Assembly: GCA_951804985.1 (NCBI GenBank)
Contig: OX638133.1
Coordinates: 34,373,963 to 34,437,962 of the forward strand
Reading direction: 5' to 3'
Length of the DNA: 64,000 nt
From: Dryomyza anilis
Taxonomy: Eukaryota > Arthropoda > Insecta > Diptera > Dryomyzidae
Both the position numbers and the translations under genes were made by a program. Below are positions 33,945-44,339 of this stretch, one piece after another. Below the pieces are notes generated by a model. The model saw nothing but the letters and a program-made list of their open reading frames with translations, ran no database searches and had not been told where the DNA came from. Within the stretch, counting starts at the first letter, position 1. The number at the start of each line of letters is the position of its first letter.

Positions 33945-34240
33945 AGATAACATTTTGTTTATAAATGGAATGAACGTCGTTTATTCAGACATCTTTCATA
34001 ATATATATGGAAAAAAATCAATCTATTTATGAAATATTCTTCGTATTTACGAATCGCACAATTTTAGCGAAATTGATATAATAAACGCATTCCTAATTGT
34101 TATGAATTACGTTCATTAAGGTATTCATATTCATTTTTTGACGCAAAGCAGCGAAGCGCTGGTTGAGTCCTAATGAAAGATTCATAAAATTGATGAATAA
34201 ATTCATAAGTAGTATGAACTTTTTTTTCTGTGTACATTCC
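33945..34240. mobile_element. MITE-2-like copy
   Basis: CTACACAGATAACATTTT at the left and TTTTTTTTCTGTGTACA at the right form short inverted ends (ACACAGA). The interior has ATGAACG, TTCATAAAATTGATGAATAA and ATTCATAAGTAGTATGAAC words shared with 5576-6350 and 38524-38715. Confidence 0.5.
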
Positions 34241-34890
34241 AATACAATTCAATTGCGACAACTTTCACCTGATTCTTATCGATTTTTCTTTGACTGCTTC
34301 ATTTTTGGGTATTTTATACCCAATAGCCATTGATGGGTTAAAATGCTTTAGTGGACATTGTTTGAGACATGTTAAATAATTGGAATTTCAAATGTATTAC
34401 ATTATTTCTCAGAAAAAATATTATATATCAATATTTTCTTATAAAAGTGAATTTAAAAATATATTCAATCAATTTTAATTAATAAAAAATCTTAGAATCT
34501 TAAATATTAAATGTAAAGGAATTTCTTTGTTTAAATTTGGTTGCTTTAACGTCAAAGTTATGCATTGTGATTTTCATAAATTCCTAAATTTCCCACTGCA
34601 TATTATATATGCCTGCATAAAAAAAACCAATATTTGTTATAAGCGAAAATTTTTCAGACACTATTCCCTAGTGTCTGAGTAGACTGGCTGGTAACTGCTA
34701 CCTTCAAAGAAAATAAAACTAGCACTGCATTTAGGTTGACTCATGTATGAGGTTTTTCCTGGCTAGACAATATACACAACGAAAAAAAGCAATCACATTT
34801 ATTTACTAAGAGACACAAGATGATTTTCAATATTATGAATTATGTTTCTAATAGAGATCTGAACGATATTTTAAAGATTTTATATTTCTA
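34241..34890. other. AT-rich stretch, nothing recognised
   Basis: No supported feature. Confidence 0.4.
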
Positions 34891-34894
34891 CTTA

Positions 34895-35575
34895 ACATAG
34901 CAGAGCCATCCCAGCAATCCAAAATACAGGAAATTTCACACGATATGGCAAACTTTCTCGTATTGATATCGAGCGTCCATTTACGATTAAATAGTAGGAA
35001 AATATTGAAATCGAATAGATCTCGAAAAGAAAAATAATCAATTTTCGAAAAATAATGCGATATGGAATGTGATAAATGTCTAAATTTCGTATCTTATCAA
35101 AGCATTCGAATCAAAGGGATATTTTAAAAATTAGAATCGATAAAGCTACGAGTTTGAACCTTATTATAGAAGTTAGATCGAGAATGATTCAAGCATTGAA
35201 GGTCTACAAGACATCTTATTATGCTACTCGTTTCAATATTGTTACGATCAATGCGAGATGTAGGAGATATTGAAAACATTTTTGTAGCGTTATCGGGTGT
35301 CAAACAGGCCCTACATGATAAATATCGATGTGTTCTTTCGGAGTTTTCTCGGTAAGAGACATTTTACAAAATTGACTCGATATCGAAGAGAAAAAATATT
35401 GCGATATCGATATGATAAATGTTTAAATATCATATCTTGCCAAAGAATTTGAATGTACGACAAATTTTCAAAATAAGAATTGATAAAACAACGAATCAAA
35501 CATTTTTTAACGAAGTTAGTTCAGGATGGTTCGAGGCATCGAAGGTCTCTGAAACATAGCTGATTGGGTTATAAT
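34895..35575 (+). mobile_element. Two adjacent, diverged MITE-3 copies
   Basis: Both halves (about 34895-35265 and 35285-35575) carry ATATCG-rich words in the family order, ending GATAAATGT-TAAATATC, CAAAGAATTTGAA and GAAGGTCT-ACAT. The second ends CATAGCTGATTGGGT, matching the CATGGCAGACTGGG end of 43535-43931. The short open frames here are incidental. Confidence 0.6.
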
Positions 35576-36280
35576 TCATATCTTTTTATAATTTACATAA
35601 AACGTTTGGTAGAAAGACTTATTATTACCGACTATTAATGGATATAGAAATTGTAACAAATGAAGATTTCTGGTTCTTTATTTTTTCTTACGTTTTGATT
35701 TCAGTTTAAAATTTCGTTTTATTTATGTTTTAGTAATGAAAAGACTTCGGCTTGTTTCGATATTGGAACACTCAAAAAAGAATTAATAGTTTGTCACTAT
35801 TGAAATTATTCAATATGCCTGGTTTTCACTATGTCAGTTTGTCTCAGTGTCATGTTCGAAAATTTTTCAAATTGGTAGTTTTTCGATATGGCAAAGTTAA
35901 AAAATAAATGCCAACATGTTGGTATTTAGTATGTTGTGGTATTTAATGGGATTTACAGTTTTAATTAATAGTTTATCCTATTGATTAATTTCAATCACAT
36001 AAATTTTATGGTATCTTTTTTCTTAGTTACCATTTGATTTTATTTCCAGTGTACATAAGGAAAAAAACTAACTCAAACAAAAAAGCAAAACTAAAAACAG
36101 ATAAAACCAAATATGCGAGAAACCACGCAGTAAACCGTGTCAGAGAATCCTTGCATATTTTGAGGTGTTTTGAATTTTAAACGATTTTTTTTTTCATTCT
36201 GTACAAACAAAAGTGTAATTTTACAGCTACTGCAGTTACTCATCATGTTGCTTATTCCCACTGCAAATACATATAACATA
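35576..36280. mobile_element. AT-rich stretch with a decayed MITE-1 piece
   Basis: About 35890-36050 resembles MITE-1 in reverse (GTATTTAATGGGATTTAC, TAGTTTATCCTATTGATTAA, GGTATCTTTTTTCTTAG). The rest is AT-rich filler. Confidence 0.4.
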
Positions 36281-37240
36281 CTAAATTCTTCACTCTCTCT
36301 CTGTCTCTTTCGTTTTTTGTATGCTTCGTAAAAATCTTCGCTTCAATGTCGTAAACATTATTTTATCGCAATGTTTGGATTTTTTTTTGCCATGTACCTA
36401 AAAGTATGCAATGCCTGTGCGCTGGTCTCCTAAGAATTTTTGCATTTTTCGCCTGCTATGGCAGATTCCAATGTACAACAATAACAACAAGAACAACAGC
36501 AGCAACGTGTTTATAAAATTGCCTTGCGTTACCATGCTGGCAACGTCGTCGATTCACTTCCTGACACAAAACACTCAATTTTTTACACATCAATGTCGTT
36601 GCCAAATAGCAGAAAAAATTACACTGCAAATAGTAGCAACAAGAGGAGTTGAAAAAAAGTAGTGAAAAAATGTTGGGCGTCAAAAAAAGGGGCACTATAC
36701 GTGGTGGTCGCACCTAGAATGTAAAACGTGCACGTGACATTGACAAAAGACAAACTCCGATAACGTGCATCGAAAATGTTTACTTCATGTCTTGCTGTCG
36801 CATTCGCACCTATGCTGGCGCTCTCTTGCCTCGCTCATTCTTTGATTTTGCAGATTTTTGCTGACATTTCTTTGGCGAACGTCAGACGTCACAAAAATAA
36901 AAAAAAGAGAAAAAAAAATAAATGTGTCAGAAGAATTTGAAATGAACAGCCAGGAATGCGAAATTGATGACTACGTCGCGCACGAGGCTTAGTCGAGTTT
37001 AAAGCGGATTTGTTGCCTGCTTTTAGGAGCTGCAGTTGTAATTTTCTATGAGATTTAAGAAAAATTCATGTAATTTAAAAGTTTATGCAATTTAAAATAT
37101 TAATTATAGTTTTTAAAAATTATAAAAAGCATATGAAACATATTTAAATCACAAAGAAAATTACAACAGCAGCGCATAAATGCAGGCAACAAATCCGCTT
37201 AAGCCGACCATACGTGGTGGTTATGCATTTTTATTAAAAT
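36281..37240. other. Less AT-rich island with one Su(Hw)-like site
   Basis: Unique-looking sequence with a CTCTCTCTCT run near 36293 and GC-richer parts at 36700-37030. The phrase GCGGATTTGTTGCCTGC near 37002 is mirrored by GCAGGCAACAAATCCGC near 37182, an inverted repeat about 180 bp apart. Open frames on both strands (36411-36713) have no domain. Confidence 0.45.
36395..36412 (+). promoter_or_regulatory. Su(Hw)-like site 9
   Basis: TACCTAAAAGTATGCAAT contains the exact shared 13-mer plus the AA that extends the known core (TTGCATACTTTTAGG on the other strand). This is the best single match in the window. Confidence 0.6.
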
Positions 37241-37421
37241 TAATGTCATATTTACTTAACAAAAAAATCGTCCATATCTAAATTATTTATTTTGTATACC
37301 TCTGTCACTTAAAACTAATTTATGCATTTAAGGTTTTGTTTTACAAATATGAACAATTTAAAAAAAGCAGGATTTACTTTCAACTGACAGAATAACGTAT
37401 ACTTCAAAATTTTGGTCATTG

Positions 37422-37424
37422 TAT

Positions 37425-37487
<63 letters not shown>

Positions 37488-37490
37488 TTT
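37422..37490 (+). repeat. (TTTA)n microsatellite
   Basis: About 17 uninterrupted tetranucleotide copies, followed within 40 bp by long A runs (about 37527-37620). Confidence 0.95.
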
Positions 37491-37610
37491 TAATAACGGC
37501 GTATTTTTAACTTTTGTTTTTACTTAAAAAAAAAAAAAAAATAAAAAAAAAAAAAAAAATTAAAAATTTAATTGATTAAAAAAAAAATAAAAAAAAACTA
37601 TTTAAAAATC

Positions 37611-38520
37611 AAAAAGGTGCTTTAAAAACAAATCTTAATACCTGTACACCGCTATTGTATCTTGTACCAATAAAAAAGTATATCAAAAAACCGAAGAAAT
37701 TGTAAACATTGAAAATCTTATGCCAAAAGGGTGAATATTTTCGTTTTTTTGCTATAACTCTTTAATGGTACAAGATAAAATAGTAATATAAAGGCAATTA
37801 TTATTGGTTTTTAAAGCACCTATCGATCTGCATCATTAATTAAAAATATTTTGTCAAACATTAATTTGCCATTTGTTATTTGCTGGAATAAATGTTTGAC
37901 TACGCATTTTTAAATAATGATGCCAATCAATACGTGCTTTAAAAACAAACAATAAATACTTTTACACCACTATTTTATCTTGCACCAATAAAAAATTATG
38001 ACAAAAAAACGAAGAAATTGGAAAAATTCTCATGTCAAAAGGGCAATTTTTTTCGTTTTTTTGCTATAACTCTTCAATGGTACAAGATAAAAAAGTGATG
38101 TTAAGGCAATTATTGTTGGTTTTAAAAACACCTATCGTTCTGCATTATTAATTACAAATATTTAGCGAAAAAAATTTCCTGCAAATAACAAATGGCAAAT
38201 TAATGTTTGGTAAAATATTTTTAATTAATTATGCAGATCGATAGGTGCTTTAAAAACAAACAATAAATGCCTTTACATTTTGTCTTATACCAATAAAAAG
38301 TTATGACGAACAAAACGAAAAGATTCGCATTTTTGGCATGACAAGGTTTTCAATTTTTCAAATTCGTTCTTTTGGTGTTGTCTTTTGTGGCTAGAAATAT
38401 CCAACAAAATGACACACAATTTTGGTACAGCATACTTGAGGATAAACTACATTAAAAAAGGTAAAAAAAACGCAAATGCCAAAAATTGCACATTCACCCC
38501 TTTGGCATGATAGTGACGAT
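37611..38520. mobile_element. Foldback element copy B (right terminus intact)
   Basis: Two inverted modules of the TATAACTCTTTAATGGTACA type, centred near 37870 and 38170, are followed by a long right terminal region ending CCTTTGGCATGATAGTGACG. In reverse complement the last ~240 bp match the left end of copy A. The left terminal region appears missing, replaced by an A-rich stretch. No coding sequence is present. Confidence 0.8.
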
Positions 38521-38720
38521 ATATGTTATGTCTTATGTATTTATTCATTATTGTGATGAATTGAAAAAAACTTTTACAGTCATTCATCAAACTAATGATG
38601 AATTCATAACATTGATGTTTTGTAGTAATGAATATTACAAAGTTGTTCTATAATAAAATGACTCATGGTTTGAAGAATTAAATTCATCATTATGAAGAAT
38701 ATTTTCTGTGTTTTATATGC
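38521..38720. mobile_element. MITE-2-like fragment
   Basis: Contains AATTCATAACATTGATGT and ATGGTTTGAAGAA in the same order as 6225-6305. It abuts the end of foldback copy B. Confidence 0.45.
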
Positions 38721-40884
38721 TTTACTTTTTATAAAAAAATCACTTCTAGTTTTCATATAAATATATTTTTTATATGTATTATAAATATATTTTTTATATT
38801 TTTTATACTCAAAAATTTAATTTCATTCGAATAATTCTATTCTTGTTCATTAACATTTAATCAAATATGTTTTTACGTCTTTAGTTTGTATTGTAATTTT
38901 TCAGCATAAACTCAAAATTTGAATTTCATTTCATCGAAACTCAACTCAAATATATGCCATACTACATAGAAATCAACAGAAATAAAACTTGAAAATAATA
39001 TGGCTTCCTGTCTCATAGTCTAGCGCTACGCACCTGTCTCTCTTTATCACAGTTTGTCTCTCAATATGTCTCTTATTCAGTCTGCGCTGTCTGTCGCTGT
39101 AAAGACATTTCACTCTAGCTAAATTAAAAGCAGATATTTTAAGCGCAATAGAGACAGAAATCAGGCAACCAAAAAAAGAAATTTAAAAAGAAATAGAAGA
39201 AAATAAATACATAGCTAAGATCATACTTTATGCGAAAGAGCAGCCCACAGAGAAATGTTCGAAACTTTAGTTAAAAATTAAAATAAATATATCGTAAATT
39301 GTAAAAAAAAGAAACTACGAATAATACAAGAAATCGTTGAATATGCATTATCGAATGAGTGTGAATTGGTTCACATTTTAATTTTATAGTATGTTCCCAA
39401 ACCGCTTTAGCACAACCACAAACCACATTAAGAAATATTTATAAAAATAGTTCATTACATAAACGAATAATTTCTAAATATTTGATTATATTCATGTATA
39501 TTATGCAAATATTTAGTTATTTTTAATATTAAATTATAACAATTTTCAGTGATCAATATTAAATTTATATTGAAAACGGAAAATTACAAAATTTAATTAA
39601 ATTACACTTCAGAATAAAGATTTGTTGCGCCAACCAACTAATTTCGGTTATTATTATTAAAACATAAAAAGTTGTAGTTTGAGCCACAACCTATTACAAA
39701 CAGTTTTAGAACAATTTGGAGTGTGTACAGGCTAATATATTAAGTGCCAACCGAATATAGCAGTTACGTCAATAAATTTGTAGAAAATTCCTTTTAACCA
39801 TATAAAGTTGGTTGTAAAAATTAACTTGTCTGTTCTTCTGACCTCATGACAAAATAAATTTTTATGTGTGTTTTTAAACATTTTTAAATATGTCGATGTT
39901 CAATAAAATTTAATAATTATTAAGCGCTATTAATTCTCAAATGAAGTTTGTCCATTTTTAAACATTATTTGTTTACTTTATGGTCAACTAATTAAAGAAA
40001 AGTATTCCTAACAATTTTGGCTTGAGTGTTTCGTCTACTTTAAAAATGCAATAGGTCTTATGTGCTGCTTTCTTTTTGCGTATATCGTATTCTTTTTTTT
40101 TTTGTATTCGTGGTTTCTTGCCTTTGAGAGAAATTGCACAATGACGAAGGTGTCTAGACAGACTAATGTTTCCTTCGATGTACTCTGCGGCCACTTCTTA
40201 TGGTAGCGAATTCACTCAGTCAGTCAGTAGACTACTCTGCCGGCATCCTTGACTGTCTGCGGATGAGAATATAAAATAGCAGTAGTAACAGCAACGCATC
40301 AAAAGTTGCGAATGTTAAAAGGATTTGAGGGAAATTAGTTTTAAGTTATAGTGTGGCGGTATTCTTCCCACGCGAATCCCAAGCACTATTTCTGGTGGTG
40401 GTCATGAGCAATCGTGTTGTACGTCGCGCATGATTGGATTTTAATTTTGCAGAATAAATTGAGGGGGGACATTTTCTACGCAATTGAAAAATAAGCTCAA
40501 GCTGGTGTTTGAAGAAGATTTGATATTTTATGACGTTGACATTGGAAATATTGTTTTTTTCCTCAGAAAATTGTTGAGTGAAAATACTTGAAATAAAAAT
40601 TGAACGAAATTGTATTTAAGATATCTGATTGAAAATTACAGAAACCAAATAAAAGTAGGCACTTTCAAACATTTTGTGAAATATATTGTGAATACTTAAT
40701 AATTTCTTATACGGAAATACTTTAGTAGGGAAATTGGTAAAAATACTTAAAAATGTTAAAATAAGTTTTATAAATGCGTGGAAAACAATGCTTTTATCAG
40801 CTTCAATAAATTTTGAATAAGGTTTTCGAAGCATTTTAATTAAAAAACAATAAATCTCTGTAAACACACACAGACATCAATTGA
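38721..40884. other. AT-rich to mixed sequence, no supported gene
   Basis: Less AT-rich parts at about 38995-39130 and 40180-40460 (TCAGTCAGTCAGTAGAC near 40217). A 68-codon minus-strand frame (39988-40194) has no recognised domain. No repeats of the window's families were seen. Confidence 0.4.
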
Positions 40885-41530
40885 AATTCAGAAATTTTCA
40901 TTTGAAATTCAGAAAATTTTATTTTATATTCAGAAATTTCTATTTGAAGTTCTGAAAATTTCGATTTCAAATTCAGAAATTTCCATTTGAAATTCAAAAA
41001 TGTTCATTAGAAATTCAGAAATTTCCATTTGAAATTCAAAAAATTTCATTTAAAATTTAAATTAGAATTTCTGAATTTCAAATGGAAATTTCCGAATTGC
41101 AATTGGAAATTTTTGAATTTCAAATGGAAATTTTTGAATGTCAAATGGAAATTTTCTGAATTTCAAATAAAAATTTCTGAATATAAAATGAAAATTTCTG
41201 AATTTTAAATGGAAATTTCTGAATTTCATTTGATGTCTTTTGAATTTCAAATGGAATTTCTGAATTGCAATTGGTGTCTTCTGAATTTCAAATGTTTTTT
41301 CTGACTTCCAAGTGATGTCTTTTAAATTTCAAATTGAATTTCTGAATTTCAAGTGATGTCTTTTGAATTTCAAATGGAATTTTAAATGAAAATTTGTGAA
41401 TTTCAATTGATGTGTTTTGATTTTCAAATGGAATTTCTGAATTCCAATTGATGTCTTTTTAATTTCAAATGGAATTTCTGAAATTTTAATTAATGTCTTT
41501 TGAAATTCAACTGTTCTTTTCTGAATTACA
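40885..41530. repeat. Minisatellite arranged head to head (inverted at about 41055)
   Basis: From 40885 to about 41050 the unit is TTTGAAATTCAGAAATTTCCA-like, about 21-24 bp. From about 41065 the same unit appears in reverse complement (TCTGAATTTCAAATGGAAAT). After 41225 the reversed part changes to a ~42-bp compound unit ending TGATGTCTTTTGAATTTCAA. The left arm begins GACATCAATTGAAATTCAG, the mirror of the compound unit. The whole can fold into a long imperfect hairpin. Confidence 0.85.
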
Positions 41531-41775
41531 TTTGTAAATGGTGCAGAATACGAGTGTCTACTACATTGTGTAGTAAAATCAAGTCAAGTAAATAGAAATA
41601 CACTTAAAATGTATGTTAATGTGTAATTTTCAATTTACAAATACAAAAATTTATTTAATTTTACAACATTAATATTTTTGGTGTAGTAGAAATGTTTCTT
41701 TTGGTTTAAATGTAAAAATTACTACATATTTTTAATATTAAAAAAATAATACATTTATCATATTCAAGTTTTAAA
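41531..41775. repeat. TACTACATTT-family fragment
   Basis: GTCTACTACATTGTGTAGTA, AATACACTTAAAA and TTACTACATATTTTTAATAT resemble units of the 13.7-15.6 kb array. Confidence 0.5.
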
Positions 41776-43100
41776 CAATCATAAAACTGTGCTTAATCAC
41801 AAATTATCCATAATTTCGAATTTAAAAACTCAATTCCTTTGTCCACTTACCAACGCCTACTGCAATTCCATATTTTCCTAAAATGCCTTCAAGAACTATT
41901 AATTTCTGCAATTCAAAGTGGTTTCTATTTCCACATTTTCCTTTTGTAGTTTTTCTTTTTTTTCGCTTTATTTTTTGGGATTTGCAAATTTAGTCCTAAA
42001 TCTAAGTAAGGCACGTCAGTGTAGGTTCTACCTTATGGCGCACTATCTCAGTTTTACGTAGTGCCACAGCCGTTGGGCTTGCAGGATGCTACGTAATATA
42101 TGCTACATGTGGAATCACATGTGATATATTTGAATGCCTTTATATAGAGGCACACAAAAACACACATGTGGCTCAGATTTCTTGGAAAATGCCGCATGCT
42201 GTTAGCCGGTTATCCTCATGGATTCATTTCTTTCGTTATTTTTTTTTGCAACATATTACTATTTTTTCCGTCTTTTTGCAAAGATTTTTTTTTTGTAATA
42301 TATTTTGGTTTGTTTTATTTCTCAACTACTTCCTTTTTGTGTTTTGCATTTTTTCACACATTCTGCTGAGCTGACTTTATCCCAAAATGAATGTCCGATA
42401 TTTAGCAGGCGAGTGCGTTGAATTCTACTCCAGTGATAACATTATTCAGCATTCCAGCATTTTGTTTTACTCAGTCAGAAGTAGCAGGAATAGGAGAAGA
42501 AAAAAAGAAGCTGCTTATGTTGGAGAATAATGTTTGAAAGAGAAGGTATCAAGTATCATTATCTGTTTGAAGCAGATGCTGTAGGAAAACTAAAGAACAA
42601 TTCTAAAACAAAAAAAAAACAAAAAACCGTTTACACCATTACTGATTCTTCAATGCATTTTGCTGTGGTGATATTTAGAGAAACAATTTTTAAAGAGCTT
42701 TCATTTGAAGTAAATAGCATTATTTTAGATTTTTTTTTATTTAAAATTAAACTGATATTTTTTAAAATGGGGTTTTTCATGTATTTATATATTTAAAATT
42801 TTCAATGCTAGTTTAAACTCAGTTTAAATTTCGTTTGATCAATTTTCACTTTAAATTAGACAATATTTCAAAGATTTTGCAGTAAACTTTCGAATGAACA
42901 GAGTTTAAGACAATAAATATGACATAACTGGCAAAGAGACATATTTCTGTTAATTTTTATATTTAGTTTAAACTAGTGATAACCGTTTTAAACTAACAAA
43001 TTAAAATTTGCATTCATCTTTTAAGATTTATGTTCTTCTTACTGAACATCAAACAATTAAACTAAGAAATGGATAATTTTTTTACCTGATAGCAAAATTT
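41776..43100. other. Mixed AT-rich sequence, no supported gene
   Basis: Slightly less AT-rich at 42000-42500. Two overlapping T-rich hydrophobic frames at 42166-42374 are composition artefacts. Nothing was assigned. Confidence 0.4.
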
Positions 43101-43105
43101 TCATA

Positions 43106-43240
43106 TGTAGTGTCCGTGACTCAGTGGTTAGTAAGGAGGCCAGCGATCCAAAGATCTCGTAAACGAATTCGCCAACTGTCTACTTCAAAAGCAAAACATG
43201 TTTTTCAATACAGCGCTACCAGTTGGCCATACCTATCTCA
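43106..43240 (+). mobile_element. Decayed tRNA-headed SINE fragment
   Basis: TGACTCAGTGGTTAGTAAGG preserves an A box, and CAATACAGCGCTACC matches the family B body (CTATACCGCGCTACC). The B box is not recognisable and the rest of the body is lost. Confidence 0.55.
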
Positions 43241-43387
43241 TTCTATTCAACATTCTTATTCAGAAATGTAATTTAAAAGATCTTTAAAAATCATATAGAA
43301 CAATACCAAGTAATGCAGAATAGGAAATACATTTGAAGATCTGATCTGATCTGATCTAACAGTGATCGAATGACTAATTGAATCTAC

Positions 43388-44262
43388 ACGGATAGAAAAG
43401 ATATGTTTGATTTGCTTGAAAGTAATTATAACGTAATTTGAAATCACCATATACATATTAGGAGTAACATCTATTTACATTATAATTGAATTGTAATATT
43501 TTGTTCAGATTGAAATATAATTATACGATATTTACCCAGTATGCCATTCGTATCGATATCGTTACGAGATCATTGCGATAAGATGGAGAAATCACACGTT
43601 ATCGGACCCGTTCTCGTAACGATATCGAGCGTTAAATTGGACCTAGATAGTAGTTAGATATCGGAACGTTCTGTCGGCATTTTCTCGATACGATAAATTT
43701 TTCAAAATCGGAACGATATCGAAGAAAAAAATGAACAAAGTTCGAGATTTCTGCGAAAAATATTGCGAATCGATTTGATAAATGTTTAAATATCGTATCT
43801 TGTCAAAGAATTTGAACGTACGAAATTGTTTAAAAATTAGAATCAAGAAAGCAACGAGATCGAACTTTTTTATCGAAGTTATTCGAGAAAGCTTCGAGGT
43901 ATCAAAGGTCTCCGAGACATGGCAGACTGGGTATATATACATTGCTTTAATCGCGGATTCATATGAATTCAATAATATTAGCACTAATTTAGCATTTAAT
44001 TTATTTTTTACATTAATATGAAATGTAAACATCAATATGTTTACATGTAAATAACATATTTTTTACATTCAAACATATATATTTTGCAATAACGCCGAAA
44101 ATTATTCATTATAAACATAAATATGTTTGAACGAAAACACTTATATGTTTGGCTATTATTATAATAATATTTGGCAAAGCAATAATACATTTGTTTCCAT
44201 AAAGCTCCAAAGATATATGTTATGCCTGCAAAATTATGTTTGGGAGAGCTATTTTTATATTC
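43388..44262 (-). mobile_element. Repeat family R3 copy interrupted by a MITE
   Basis: In reverse complement it matches 32079-33010: it opens (plus-strand right end) at ATTATGTTTGGGAGAGC and ends at GATAGAAAAGATATGTTTGA. A 397-bp MITE-3 sits inside at 43535-43931. Confidence 0.65.
43535..43931 (+). mobile_element. MITE-3, full length, nested, TA target
   Basis: Ends are CCCAGTATGCCATTCGTA and, in reverse complement of the right end, CCCAGTCTGCCATGTCTC, so the terminal inverted repeat is about 14 bp with one or two mismatches. TA lies on both sides (43533-43534, 43932-43933). The interior is rich in ATATCG. Joining the flanks restores the R3 sequence seen uninterrupted (reversed) near 32850-32870. 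The short frames inside are not genes. Confidence 0.85.
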
Positions 44263-44339
44263 ACGAATAATCCAAATATTTTAAGTCTCATTTATTCGGA
44301 CTATGAATTTGATGTTATTATTTTATCGGATTAATGATA

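Noticed and set aside
39988..40194. Basic 68-codon minus-strand frame as a possible exon
   Set aside because: Composition follows A-rich DNA (KKK runs); no domain and no splice or start evidence.
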